Shown piece after piece: positions 54,425-63,288 of a stretch of DNA of 64,000 bases. Under the pieces are notes generated by a model, which did no database searches, was not told where the DNA came from, and was given only the letters and a program-made list of their open reading frames with translations. This DNA comes from Mesorhizobium sp. B2-4-3. GTDB lineage: Bacteria > Pseudomonadota > Alphaproteobacteria > Rhizobiales > Rhizobiaceae. Where the stretch lies: contig NZ_VFVL01000026.1 in NCBI RefSeq assembly GCF_006442815.1, positions 1 to 64,000 on the forward strand, read 5' to 3'. Within the stretch, counting starts at the first letter, position 1, and each line of letters starts with the position of its first letter. Both the position numbers and the translations under genes were made by a program.

Positions 54425-55429
54425 TTAAAATTCGACGCAGATCTTGCCGAAATGCTTTTGGCTCTCATACGACCTGAAGGCCGAAGCAATCTCGTGCAGC
54501 GGAAAACTACGACCGATCACGGGCCTGAGGCCATTGACCGTTATCGCCCGGATCATGTCTTCCTGGTCAGCCCTGTTCCCGACAGAAATTCCACTAACGC
54601 GGATCTGATTGGAAAACAGCGCCGGGATCGACACTTCTCCGGCGAAGCCGGTCAACACCCCGATCAGAGCGATGTGGCCGCCTATCCTGCAAGCTGTTAT
54701 CGACTGGGCCAGCGTGCCTGGACCGCCGACCTCGACTACATGATCGACACCGCGCCCATCGGTCAGGTCCCTCGCCTTGCTCCCCCAGTCCGGCACGGCC
54801 TTGTAGTTGATGAGAGCATCGGCGCCGAGTCGCCGTAGCTTTTCGAGCTTCGCATCAGAGGAGGATGTAGCAATAACACGGGCACCAGCCATCTTGGCGA
54901 ACTGCAGCGCGAACAGCGACACGCTGCCCGCGCCGAGGATCAGCACCGTATCGCCGGGCTTCACCTGACCGCACACCACCAGGCCTCTCCAGGCAGTGAC
55001 CCCGGCGCAAGTGAGTGTAGCCGCCTCCACGTGGGTGTAACCCGCCGGCGCTTTCGTGAAAGCCTGCCAGGGCATGCACGCATACTCCCGTGCATAGCCA
55101 TCGAGATCGTCGCCCAATTCGCCCTGCTTGTTCGCGCGCGAAGCCTCGCCGCCCAGCCAATCGGGCCAATAGCAACTGACGACGGCATCGCCGGCTTTGA
55201 ATGCTTCGACACCGTCCCCGACAGCAACCACCTCGCCCGCGCCATCGGATAGCGGAATACGACCGTCGGCGCAGGGCTTCTTGCCCGTGACAACCATGCT
55301 GTCGTGGAAATTCAGCGAGCACGCCCGGATCCGGACCAGCAACTCTCCCGATCCGGCTTCGGGCCGATCCTCCTCAACCAGTTCCAGTTTTTCCAGGCCG
55401 CCTGGCGCCCGCAATCTGATCAGTTTCAT
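54425..55429 (-). CDS. MDR-family dehydrogenase/quinone oxidoreductase-like
   Basis: A 334-aa medium-chain dehydrogenase. RIRACSLNFHDSMVVTGK and SDGAGEVVAVGDGV belong to the catalytic domain; LILGAGSVSLFALQFAKMAGARVIATSSSDAKL is the NAD(P) site. The structural zinc cysteine cluster is absent, which points to a zinc-independent reductase. It stands alone between two genes of unrelated function and is enclosed by a 27-bp direct repeat, one copy of which is the 3' end of the neighbouring HTH gene. Its base composition looks lower in G+C. It is probably a later insertion. Confidence 0.9.
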   Translation of the reverse strand: MKLIRLRAPGGLEKLELVEEDRPEAGSGELLVRIRACSLNFHDSMVVTGKKPCADGRIPLSDGAGEVVAVGDGVEAFKAGDAVVSCYWPDWLGGEASRANKQGELGDDLDGYAREYACMPWQAFTKAPAGYTHVEAATLTCAGVTAWRGLVVCGQVKPGDTVLILGAGSVSLFALQFAKMAGARVIATSSSDAKLEKLRRLGADALINYKAVPDWGSKARDLTDGRGVDHVVEVGGPGTLAQSITACRIGGHIALIGVLTGFAGEVSIPALFSNQIRVSGISVGNRADQEDMIRAITVNGLRPVIGRSFPLHEIASAFRSYESQKHFGKICVEF

Positions 55430-55457
55430 GACGTCTCCTCGATCCAGCGTCGGGAAA

Positions 55458-56678
55458 CTAGTCGCTCGGCAGCGGTCCTGGGAGTAACAACACAGTCGGG
55501 AATCCGGTCACCGGCGGCATCATCCAACGGCGCGCCCGGCCGCGGCCGACGGCCTGCACCTTGTGTTCGGCCGAAAGCTGCTCCAGCGCGCGCTGGACGG
55601 TGCGCGCGCTGGCGCCAAGCGCGATCGCCAGAGCCGAGCTCGACCAGGCCTCGCCGTCGGTCAGGAAGGCCATCACCGCACCATGCTCCTCCTCGACCGG
55701 CGGCGCCAGCACGACGACCTCAGCGGCGCTGACCGGCGTGAGCGCGAAACCGGCGGCCGTCGCGTTGATTTCTGCCAGCCCGGCGAGTTCGGCGCGCAGC
55801 CGTCCCATCTCGACCCTCAGCCGCGCGCGATGCGATTCATCGGCGTGCCTAGCGCGAAAGGCGCGCCTCAGCAGCACTTCGCGCGAGGCATCCGCCGGCC
55901 ATGCCTCGGCAAGCGTGCGCGCCAGCGCGAACAATACAGGCCGGGTCGCAAGCGAAACGACCGCGTCGGCCTGGCGCACGACGTTGCGGCAGGCATCGAC
56001 GACCAGCGTGCCCGAGGTCAGCAACGCCTCGACCTCGTCGAGCAGCAGTTCTTTCTCGGTGCCGCGCGCGATCAGCCGGCCGACCGGCGTGTTCAGCACC
56101 AGGGACGCCGCTTCGACTTCGGCCTGCAATGCCGGGATGTTGGCTTGATAGGCGGCAAGCGACGCCCGGCCGAACGCCGAGCGCGCCGCCTTGGTCCTGA
56201 GGCGCCTGACGGCGATGCCGGCGGCGGCCAGTTCATGCGCGACGCGCGCCACGGGCGGCAGCGGCGCCGGATCGAAGTCCGATAGCAGGCGCTCGGCTTC
56301 GTCGAGGCGGCCGATCAGGATGAGGCGGCGCGCCTCGAGACTGCCGGCATAGGCAGCGTTCAGCCGGTCGCCATGCGCGGCGAGCGTCGTGCGGGCGGAT
56401 CGCAGAGCCTTCTCCGGCCAGCCAAGGTCGCGCGACACCAGCGCGATCTCGGCCTCGGCGACGACGCAACGCGCACGCGCCACCGCTTCCCTCGGGCTGA
56501 AGGCTCGGGCAGCGTCCTTCAGCAGCGCCTTGGCCTTGGCGAAATCGCCGAGCTGCGCCATCGCGATGCCGCGCAGCGCCAGCGCCGGCGCATCGTCGCG
56601 CAGCGCGACGCGCTTCAAGGCGCCGAGCGGATCGCCCGCCGCTAGCGCGCGGCCGGCGGCGTTGATCAGCGAGTCCAT
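55458..56678 (-). CDS. Helix-turn-helix domain protein, divergent from DUF899 copy 2
   Basis: A 406-aa protein, mostly Ala/Leu/Arg-rich TPR-like helices (ALKRVALRDDAPALALRGIAMAQLGDFAKAKALLKDAARAFSP ...), ending in a winged-helix-like segment (AVMAFLTDGEAWSSSALAIALGASARTVQRALEQLSAEHKVQAVGRGRARRWMM). The start at 56678 is favoured over 56813. It is divergent from the DUF899 gene and probably regulates it. Its last codons contain the right copy of the 27-bp repeat. Confidence 0.85.
   Translation of the reverse strand: MDSLINAAGRALAAGDPLGALKRVALRDDAPALALRGIAMAQLGDFAKAKALLKDAARAFSPREAVARARCVVAEAEIALVSRDLGWPEKALRSARTTLAAHGDRLNAAYAGSLEARRLILIGRLDEAERLLSDFDPAPLPPVARVAHELAAAGIAVRRLRTKAARSAFGRASLAAYQANIPALQAEVEAASLVLNTPVGRLIARGTEKELLLDEVEALLTSGTLVVDACRNVVRQADAVVSLATRPVLFALARTLAEAWPADASREVLLRRAFRARHADESHRARLRVEMGRLRAELAGLAEINATAAGFALTPVSAAEVVVLAPPVEEEHGAVMAFLTDGEAWSSSALAIALGASARTVQRALEQLSAEHKVQAVGRGRARRWMMPPVTGFPTVLLLPGPLPSD
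55477..55503. repeat. 27-bp direct repeat, right copy (inside HTH gene 3' end)
   Basis: This copy encodes the end of the HTH protein (about PTVLLLPG). The match at 54381-54407 differs by two bases. If the quinone-reductase-like gene were removed together with one repeat, the HTH gene would lie directly next to the beta-propeller gene. Confidence 0.8.
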
Positions 56679-56799
56679 GCCGCCGCCTCGAAGCCCGCCA
56701 CAGCAAATCGCGTCACACTTGTAACTCTCACCATCGCCGGATGCGGCCCTATGTCTGTCCTTGTCACCCCCAACCAAACCCAAGAACGGGACAAGAGCA

Positions 56800-57549
56800 A
56801 TGACCCAACACATGAAGACACCGCCGGTCGTTTCGCAGGAAGCGTGGAAAGGCGCCTATGAAGAGATGCTGGTGAAGGAAAAGGCCGTCACCCGCGCCCG
56901 CGACGCTCTGGCCGCCGAACGCCGCCGCATGCCGTGGATGGAAGTCAAGAAGGACTACGTATTCGAAGGCCCGAACGGCAAGGCGAGCCTGCTCGACCTC
57001 TTCGAAGGCCGCCGGCAGCTTGTCGTCTACCGCGCCTTCTTCGAGCCCGGCGTCTATGGCTGGCCCGAACATGCCTGCCGCGGCTGCTCGCTCGGTGCCG
57101 ACCAGGTCGGCAACCTCGCGCACCTCAACGCCCGCGACACCACGCTTGCCTATGCCTCGCGCGCGCCGCAGGCCGACATCCAGCGCCTGAAGCAACAGAT
57201 GGACTGGAAGATGCCCTGGTACACCATCACCGACAGCTGGGACAAGGATTTCGGCGTCGACGAATGGCATGGCCACAACGTCTTCATCCATGACGGCAAG
57301 CGCATCTTCCGCACCTATTTCGTCAACAACCGCGGCGACGAAGCCTTTGGCACCGTCTGGAGCTATCTCGACGTCACGCCGCTCGGCCGCCAGGAGGTGT
57401 GGGAGGATTCGCCCGAGGGCTATCCGCAGACCCAGACCTACAAATGGTGGAACTGGCACGACAGTTACGAAGCAGGCGCCGCCCCCGACCAGAGATGGGC
57501 CGAGGTGTCGGATGCCGGTGAAGCGGCGTTCCGCAACAAGAACGCCTGA
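56800..57549 (+). CDS. DUF899 thioredoxin-fold protein, copy 2
   Basis: A 249-aa DUF899 protein: EEMLVKEKAVTRARDALAAERRRMPWMEVKKDYVFEGPNGKASLLDLFEGRRQLVVYRAFFEPGVYGWPEHACRGCSLGADQ. The CxxC here is CRGC (residues 93-96) instead of CPMC in copy 1. The C-terminus is rich in aromatic residues (YPQTQTYKWWNWHDSY). It is followed by a small membrane-protein gene 104 bp downstream and is divergent from an HTH regulator. Biochemical role unknown. Confidence 0.92.
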   Translation: MTQHMKTPPVVSQEAWKGAYEEMLVKEKAVTRARDALAAERRRMPWMEVKKDYVFEGPNGKASLLDLFEGRRQLVVYRAFFEPGVYGWPEHACRGCSLGADQVGNLAHLNARDTTLAYASRAPQADIQRLKQQMDWKMPWYTITDSWDKDFGVDEWHGHNVFIHDGKRIFRTYFVNNRGDEAFGTVWSYLDVTPLGRQEVWEDSPEGYPQTQTYKWWNWHDSYEAGAAPDQRWAEVSDAGEAAFRNKNA

Positions 57550-57653
57550 GCGTGAAGCTGGTCCGGCGGCGCAAACCGCGCGCCGCCGGAGCCGATCGCC
57601 TCGCGCTTGTTCCAATGGGCTTGCAAACCTGCCCGCATCAGAAGGTGGATATC

Positions 57654-57890
57654 ATGAGCATCGACTCCCCTCACCCGCCCGGCCTGAGCGGCTTCGGCCT
57701 CGCCGACTGGCTTTGCCTCGCCGCGGCGCCCACCTTCGCCACGATGGCGCTGCTGACGGCCGCCTATGGCGGCCAGGACATGATGTGCATGTCGGGCGCC
57801 TCGGCGCTCGGCGGCATGGTGCCGATGTATCTCCTGATGGCGGCGTTCCATCTTGCGCCGTGGCTGCGGCTGGCCGCGCGGCGGGGGTGA
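57654..57890 (+). CDS. Small two-helix membrane protein
   Basis: A 78-aa protein: GLSGFGLADWLCLAAAPTFATMALLTAAYGG, then MMCMSGASALGGMVPMYLLMAAFHLAPWLRLAARR. Two hydrophobic helices with a Met/Cys-rich loop (GGQDMMCMSG) that could bind metal. The start at 57654 follows GAAGGTGG. It probably forms an operon with DUF899 copy 2. I do not know the family name. Confidence 0.75.
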   Translation: MSIDSPHPPGLSGFGLADWLCLAAAPTFATMALLTAAYGGQDMMCMSGASALGGMVPMYLLMAAFHLAPWLRLAARRG

Positions 57891-58045
57891 GATCTTCGTT
57901 TGAGCGCCGTATTGCCCGATCACCACTGCGAAATCGAGTATCCGACCCGCTACCCTCCAGGTCTTGACGAAAATAGGCGCGCCTGAGACACGGGGGCAAA
58001 TGGAGACATTTGCTCCATGGGAGATGAGCAGGCGGTGGGCAAGCT

Positions 58046-59104
58046 GTGAAGCGCGTTTTTCGATTGCTTGCCGCGGCGATCATGGCGTCCGGCGTGACTG
58101 GGTGCACCAGCATTTCCTACTATGCGCAATCACTGGAAGGCCATGTCGGGATCATGGCTGCCCGCAAGAATGTTGCGAAGCTGATCCATGATCCTTCGAC
58201 GCCAAAGGCGTTGCGCGCCAAGTTGACCTCGGCTAGCGTCATACGCCGCTTTGCCACGGAAGAGCTGGCACTGCCCGACAACAGCAGCTACCGCAGCTAT
58301 GTCGACGTCGGTCGCAACGATGTGACCTTGGCCGTGTTTGCCGCGCCGCAATTTTCTCTCGCGCCGGTAACATGGTGCTTTCCGGTCTTCGGCTGCGTTC
58401 CCTACAAGGGTTATTTTTCGCGCAAAGACGCGCTCGAAAATGCCGCTGGGCTGCAGCGGCAGGGGCTGGACGTCTATGTGACAGGCATCACGGCCTATTC
58501 CACGCTGGGCTGGTTCAGCGACCCGCTGCTCAGCACCATGCTGCGTCAGAACGACACCTATCTGGCAAGCCTTGTCTTCCATGAGCTGGCGCATCAGAAA
58601 GTCTATGTGAACGGCGACTCCGCGTTCAACGAGGCTTTCGCGGTTTCCGTCGAAACCACCGGTACGAGGAAATGGCTGCGCGCCACCGGCAATCGCGCCG
58701 CATTGCGCAGCTACGAAATCGATCGCAAGCGCAAGGCGGATTTTCTCGGACTGATATCGAAAACCCGGGACGAGCTGAGCCAGGTCTATGGAAGCCCGCG
58801 TAGCCCGGAGCACATGGCGGCCGCCAAAGCCGCCACGATCGACAGGCTGCGGATACGCTATCGGCAAATGCGCGACAAGCGATGGGCCGGATACCGCGGA
58901 TACGACGCCTGGTTCGATAGCCCGATCAACAACGCAAAGCTTGCCGCGACCGCTGTCTACGGCGAACAGGTTCCGGCGTTTCTTCGCTTGTTCGACTTGT
59001 GCTCCGGCGACTATCCGAGGTTCTACGCTTCCGTTCGGCGGATCGGGGCTTTGCCCGCGCCTTCCCGTGCCGAGGCGCTTAGAACCATGGCTGCGTGTCG
59101 TTGA
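58046..59104 (+). CDS. Lipoprotein aminopeptidase-like (DUF2265/Aminopep)
   Basis: A 352-aa protein with a lipoprotein signal peptide (MKRVFRLLAAAIMASGVTGCTS, Cys at the lipobox). The zinc motif VFHELAHQKVYVNGD (HExxH) is intact, followed by DSAFNEAFAVSVE, whose Glu is the likely third ligand. This is the COG4324 putative aminopeptidase family, anchored to the outer or inner membrane. Substrate unknown. The next gene, a methyltransferase, starts 37 bp downstream and may be cotranscribed. Confidence 0.9.
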   Translation: MKRVFRLLAAAIMASGVTGCTSISYYAQSLEGHVGIMAARKNVAKLIHDPSTPKALRAKLTSASVIRRFATEELALPDNSSYRSYVDVGRNDVTLAVFAAPQFSLAPVTWCFPVFGCVPYKGYFSRKDALENAAGLQRQGLDVYVTGITAYSTLGWFSDPLLSTMLRQNDTYLASLVFHELAHQKVYVNGDSAFNEAFAVSVETTGTRKWLRATGNRAALRSYEIDRKRKADFLGLISKTRDELSQVYGSPRSPEHMAAAKAATIDRLRIRYRQMRDKRWAGYRGYDAWFDSPINNAKLAATAVYGEQVPAFLRLFDLCSGDYPRFYASVRRIGALPAPSRAEALRTMAACR

Positions 59105-59141
59105 CCATGTAAGGAACTCGGCATCCGGAGGCCGCGCGGAC

Positions 59142-59804
59142 ATGTTGGACAATTATGAGGTGGACAGGTTCGGCGTGATCCACCAGATCGACTTCACACC
59201 GATCAAATACGACAAGAAATACATTTCCTATTACGAGGACTTGAGCGACCGCACCATCAAGCTCGGCTATCAGCGGCTTGGCTGGGTGCTTGGCATCACC
59301 GGCGAGATTCCTCGCTCGGTGCTGGAAATCGGATATGGCACCGGCACATTCATCGAGGCCGCCAAGATGACCGGCGTCGCCGATTGCGCCGGCTGCGATA
59401 TCGCCGAGTTTCCCCTGCCCAAAGGGGTCCGCTTTGTCGACTGGGATCAGGCGCTCGCCGGCACCTGGGACCTCGTCGCCATGTTCGACGTGCTCGAGCA
59501 CATCCCCGATCTCGGTTTCCTTTCCCGCCTTCAGACCCGCCACCTGGCCCTCGCCGTCCCCTATTGCCGCTGGCGCGAGCTCGGCGCCGACGGCGACGCT
59601 TGGTTTGACAAGTGGCGCATGCGCCTGCCCAACGAGCACCTGCACCATTTCGACCGCGACTCGCTGGTGGCGCTCCTGGCGGCCAGCGGATTCGAGTGCG
59701 TGACGCTGAACTGCTTCGAGGACGGGATCAGGCTGCGGCCAGGCGAAGCGGGTCCGAACATTCTGTCAGGCTTCTTCAGGAAGAAGGCCCCTGAAGCCGG
59801 CTGA
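59142..59804 (+). CDS. Class I SAM-dependent methyltransferase
   Basis: A 220-aa protein. SVLEIGYGTGTFIEAAKMTGVADCAGCDIAEFPLP is the SAM-binding motif, WDLVAMFDVLEHIPDLGFLSRL the acidic loop, and LPNEHLHHFDRDSLVALLAASGFECV is typical of sugar- or glycan-related methyltransferases. The start at 59142 is the first ATG after the upstream gene. Target unknown. Confidence 0.9.
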   Translation: MLDNYEVDRFGVIHQIDFTPIKYDKKYISYYEDLSDRTIKLGYQRLGWVLGITGEIPRSVLEIGYGTGTFIEAAKMTGVADCAGCDIAEFPLPKGVRFVDWDQALAGTWDLVAMFDVLEHIPDLGFLSRLQTRHLALAVPYCRWRELGADGDAWFDKWRMRLPNEHLHHFDRDSLVALLAASGFECVTLNCFEDGIRLRPGEAGPNILSGFFRKKAPEAG

Positions 59805-59818
59805 GCGCCAATAACGGA

Positions 59819-60751
59819 CTACTCCGCCCAAGCAAGTTCGCCCAGGTGGCGACGGACCCAGCTCATCTCCTCGGAAGCCGTGCGTCCAAAATGCCGCTTG
59901 AAGTCGCGGCTGAACTGAGCCGCACTCGCATAGCCGACCGAAGCCGCGACCTGAGCGATCGTGCCCTTGCGCGCGATCATCAGCCTTGCCTCGTGCAGCC
60001 GCATGGCTTTCACGTACTGGATCGGGCTGCTTCCGGTCATCTCCTTGAAATGAACGTGGTAGGAAGGCACGCTCATGCCCGCTTCTCTCGCCAGATCGGC
60101 GACCGAGATTTCCGAGCTGTAATTTTCCCGCAACCATGCGAGGCTCCGCACGATCCTCCCCGACCTGCCTCTTTGCTGCAGGGCCGCGACCATCGCGCCT
60201 CCCTGCGGGCCAATCAGGACCCGGTAATGCAGCTCGCGCAGAAGGCTTGATCCAAGAACGGCGGTCTCGGCAGGATTGCGAAGCGCCGTCAGCAGGCGCA
60301 GCAGGACATCCTCGATATCGGAGCCCATCCTGCTCGATACGAGACTTCGCGGCCGGTCGCTTCCCACAGCCGAATGCATCTCCAGCTGCGCGGCAATGTC
60401 GGCCGCCATGCGCATGTCGAACTCGACATAGACCGCAAGCAGCGGGCGATCGGGACTGGCCGACGACTCCATTCGAAAGGGAACAGGGACCGACACCGCC
60501 AGATAGTGTTCTTCATCGTACAGGTAGACCTCCCGTTCGAGGATGCCTCGCTTGCTCCCCTGCAGGACGAACACCGCGCCCGGCTCATAAAGCACCGGGA
60601 CGTCATGGAGCACTGCCTCCGTCCGGAGCACCCGCACGCTCTCGAGCGCGGTCGCATTATATCCATTGCGACCGGCGAGAGCTCCGGCCAGCTCGACCAG
60701 TCTCCGTCTTCGTCCGATGTCCACCCTAATAGGATTTGGCAAGGTATTCAT
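59819..60751 (-). CDS. AraC-family regulator (AraC_N type)
   Basis: A 310-aa protein. The N-terminal AraC_N-like sensor (VLYEPGAVFVLQGSKRGILEREVYLYDEEHYLAVSVPVPFRMES) is followed by two helix-turn-helix motifs (ISVADLAREAGMSVPSYHVHFKEMTGSSPIQYVKAMRLHEARLMI; IAQVAASVGYASAAQFSRDFKRHFG). This subgroup often controls a neighbouring reductase gene. It is divergent from the SDR at 60827, with 75 bp between. Confidence 0.93.
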   Translation of the reverse strand: MNTLPNPIRVDIGRRRRLVELAGALAGRNGYNATALESVRVLRTEAVLHDVPVLYEPGAVFVLQGSKRGILEREVYLYDEEHYLAVSVPVPFRMESSASPDRPLLAVYVEFDMRMAADIAAQLEMHSAVGSDRPRSLVSSRMGSDIEDVLLRLLTALRNPAETAVLGSSLLRELHYRVLIGPQGGAMVAALQQRGRSGRIVRSLAWLRENYSSEISVADLAREAGMSVPSYHVHFKEMTGSSPIQYVKAMRLHEARLMIARKGTIAQVAASVGYASAAQFSRDFKRHFGRTASEEMSWVRRHLGELAWAE

Positions 60752-60826
60752 AGAAACCACAATCGAGGCCGCCGTGAGATCATACTATTTGCCAAGCTGC
60801 ACTCCATCAATGAAGGACCGCAGATC

Positions 60827-61654
60827 ATGGCAAAAAAGACCTTCTTCATCACCGGCGCCAATTCGGGCTTTGGCCTCGCCATCGCCTCCGCCGCCATCCA
60901 GATGGGCCATACGGTCATTGGCACCGTCCGGTCCGAGACGTCACGCGCGGTACTTGCCGGATCCCTCCCAGCGATCCGCACAGTCACCTGCGATGTCACG
61001 GAGTTCGACCGCGTGCCGGACGTCGTCGCACAGGCGGAGGAAGAGCACGGACCCGTCGACGTCCTGATCAACAATGCCGGCTATGGCCACGAGGGCGTGC
61101 TTGAAGAGTCCCCGCTCGAAGAAATGCGGCGTCAGTTCGATGTGAACGTCTTCGGCGCCGTGGCTGTCGCCAAGGCGTTCCTTCCCAGGTTCCGCGAGCG
61201 ACGTCGCGGCTTCATCGTCAACGTCACGTCGATGGGCGGCATGATCACAATGCCGGGCATCGCTTACTATTGTGGCAGCAAGTTCGCGCTCCAGGGCATA
61301 TCGGAAGTGATGCGTTCCGAAATGGCCCCGTTCGGCGTTCGCGTTGCCGCCGTCTGCCCAGGCTCCTTCCGGACGGACTGGGCCGGACGCTCGATGGTCC
61401 GGACCGAAAGGTCCATCGGCGACTACGATGCGCTCTTCGATCCGATCCGAGAGACGCGACAGGCGAAAAGCGGCAAGCAACTTGGCGATCCGGATAAGCT
61501 TGCGAAGGCCGTATTGGCTTTGGTGGAATCCGAAGCCCCGCCGCCGCAGCTTCTGCTTGGCAGCGACGCCCTCAAGCTCGTGTCCGAGCGAATCCAGCGC
61601 CTGCAGCAAGAGATCGAAGCCTGGAGGGCCGTAACCGTCTCGACCGATGGCTGA
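60827..61654 (+). CDS. SDR-family oxidoreductase
   Basis: A 275-aa short-chain dehydrogenase. The cofactor motif is FITGANSGFGLAIA, with DVLINNAGYGHEG, the catalytic Ser in NVTSMGGM and YYCGSKFAL. The protein resembles the group of bacterial SDRs often controlled by an adjacent AraC regulator. The substrate is not predictable. Confidence 0.93.
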   Translation: MAKKTFFITGANSGFGLAIASAAIQMGHTVIGTVRSETSRAVLAGSLPAIRTVTCDVTEFDRVPDVVAQAEEEHGPVDVLINNAGYGHEGVLEESPLEEMRRQFDVNVFGAVAVAKAFLPRFRERRRGFIVNVTSMGGMITMPGIAYYCGSKFALQGISEVMRSEMAPFGVRVAAVCPGSFRTDWAGRSMVRTERSIGDYDALFDPIRETRQAKSGKQLGDPDKLAKAVLALVESEAPPPQLLLGSDALKLVSERIQRLQQEIEAWRAVTVSTDG

Positions 61655-61803
61655 CGGCGTAGCGGCAAGGGCAAACGCGGTCAGGCACCCGGCAAGCCTG
61701 ACCTTGCCGATTGTGCGGCCGGCGGCGACCATCGCCGCGCGGGTTCACACCAGCCTCACCGCCCGCATTGCCTTCCGCGCCGGCTCGCACAATAGTCGGG
61801 CCG

Positions 61804-63264
61804 ATGTTCGAGGCGATTGCGAGTCACTGGTCCACGCTTATCCTGATCCTGTCGCTGGCGATGGCCGCGGTGGGCATCGTGCATGCCATCATGACGAAGG
61901 AGGACGTGCGCGCCGCCACCGGCTGGGTGGGCGTGATGCTCTTGTCGCCTTTCCTCGGCGCGATCATCTACGCCATCGCCGGCATCAACCGCATCCGCCG
62001 CGCGACGATCAGCGCCATGCGTCCCGTTTCCAGCGAGGCGGCTGCCGCCAGGCACGACCGCGACATCGCGCTCGAAGCCTTGATCAACGCCGAATACGGC
62101 CAGCGTTTCACCGGGCTGAAGACGCTTGGCGACAGGGTGGCGCGGCGCCCGCTCACCTCGGGAAACACCATCGCCGTGCTCAAGACAGGCGACGAGGCCT
62201 ACACGGCGATGTGCCGGGCGATCGACGCGGCGCAAAGAAGCGTATTGCTCGAAACCTATATCTTCGACAATGACGCGGTGGGCGCGCTTTTCGTCCAGTC
62301 GCTCGGCAACGCCGTCAAGCGCGGCGTCACCGTGCGGGTGCTGATCGACGCCGTCGGCGTGCGCTACTCGGTGCCCAGCATCCTGAAGCAGCTCAGGGAG
62401 GCCGGCGTCACCGTCGATCTCTTCAACGGCAACATCGTCATGGGCCTGAGACTTCCTTATGCGAACCTCAGGACCCACAGGAAGATCCTGATCGTCGACG
62501 GCACGGTGGCGTTCACGGGAGGCATGAACATCCGCAAGGGATTCTCGGCCGAATTCGCCGGTTCCGACAGTTCGCGCGACACCCATTTCGAAGTCGCCGG
62601 GCCGGTGGTGGCCGATCTGTTCGCGGTTGCCGCCGAGGACTGGCGCTTCGCCGGCAACGAAGCCTTGAAGGACGGGCCCTGGCAGGTCGAGCGAACCGCG
62701 CCGCCGCCGGGGCAGCCGATGCTGGTGCGCGCGGTCGCGACCGGACCGGACGCATCCAACGAAACCAATCTCAAGCTGCTGATGGGCGCGTTTTCGGTCG
62801 CCCGCAAATCGATCCGCATCATGTCGCCCTATTTCCTGCCGGACCGCGAATTCATCAGCGCGTTGACCACGGCCGGCCGGCGCGGCGTCGAAATCGACAT
62901 CGTCGTGCCGGCGGTGAACAACCTTTTCCTCGTCGACCATGCGATGACGGCGCAGTTCGACCAGGTTTTGAAGCATTATTGCCGCGTCTGGCGCCATGAA
63001 GGCGCGTTCGACCATTCGAAGCTGATGGCGATCGACGGCGTGTGGGCCTATGTCGGCTCCTCCAATCTGGACGCCCGCTCGCTGAGGCTGAATTTCGAGA
63101 TCGACATGGAGGTGCTGGATGAAAACTTCGCCGCCGAGATCGACGCCCGCATCGCGGCGGCCATCTCCACCGCCCAGCCGGTGACGCTGCAGACGCTGAA
63201 GGCAAGGCCGTTCGCAATCCGCGTCTTCGACCGTTTGCTGTGGCTGGGATCGCCCTATCTTTAG
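61804..63264 (+). CDS. Phospholipase D / cardiolipin synthase family
   Basis: A 486-aa protein with N-terminal hydrophobic segments (LILILSLAMAAVGIVHAIMT; VGVMLLSPFLGAIIYAIAG) and two HKD motifs, RTHRKILIVDGTVAFTGGMN and FDHSKLMAIDGVWAYVGSSNLDARS. The layout fits ClsA/ClsB-type cardiolipin synthases; both catalytic histidines are present. It is followed 24 bp later by an endonuclease/exonuclease/phosphatase gene, a common clsB-like neighbour. Start at 61804 chosen. Confidence 0.93.
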   Translation: MFEAIASHWSTLILILSLAMAAVGIVHAIMTKEDVRAATGWVGVMLLSPFLGAIIYAIAGINRIRRATISAMRPVSSEAAAARHDRDIALEALINAEYGQRFTGLKTLGDRVARRPLTSGNTIAVLKTGDEAYTAMCRAIDAAQRSVLLETYIFDNDAVGALFVQSLGNAVKRGVTVRVLIDAVGVRYSVPSILKQLREAGVTVDLFNGNIVMGLRLPYANLRTHRKILIVDGTVAFTGGMNIRKGFSAEFAGSDSSRDTHFEVAGPVVADLFAVAAEDWRFAGNEALKDGPWQVERTAPPPGQPMLVRAVATGPDASNETNLKLLMGAFSVARKSIRIMSPYFLPDREFISALTTAGRRGVEIDIVVPAVNNLFLVDHAMTAQFDQVLKHYCRVWRHEGAFDHSKLMAIDGVWAYVGSSNLDARSLRLNFEIDMEVLDENFAAEIDARIAAAISTAQPVTLQTLKARPFAIRVFDRLLWLGSPYL

Positions 63265-63288
63265 AGCAGGAAATCGAGCACCGGGATC

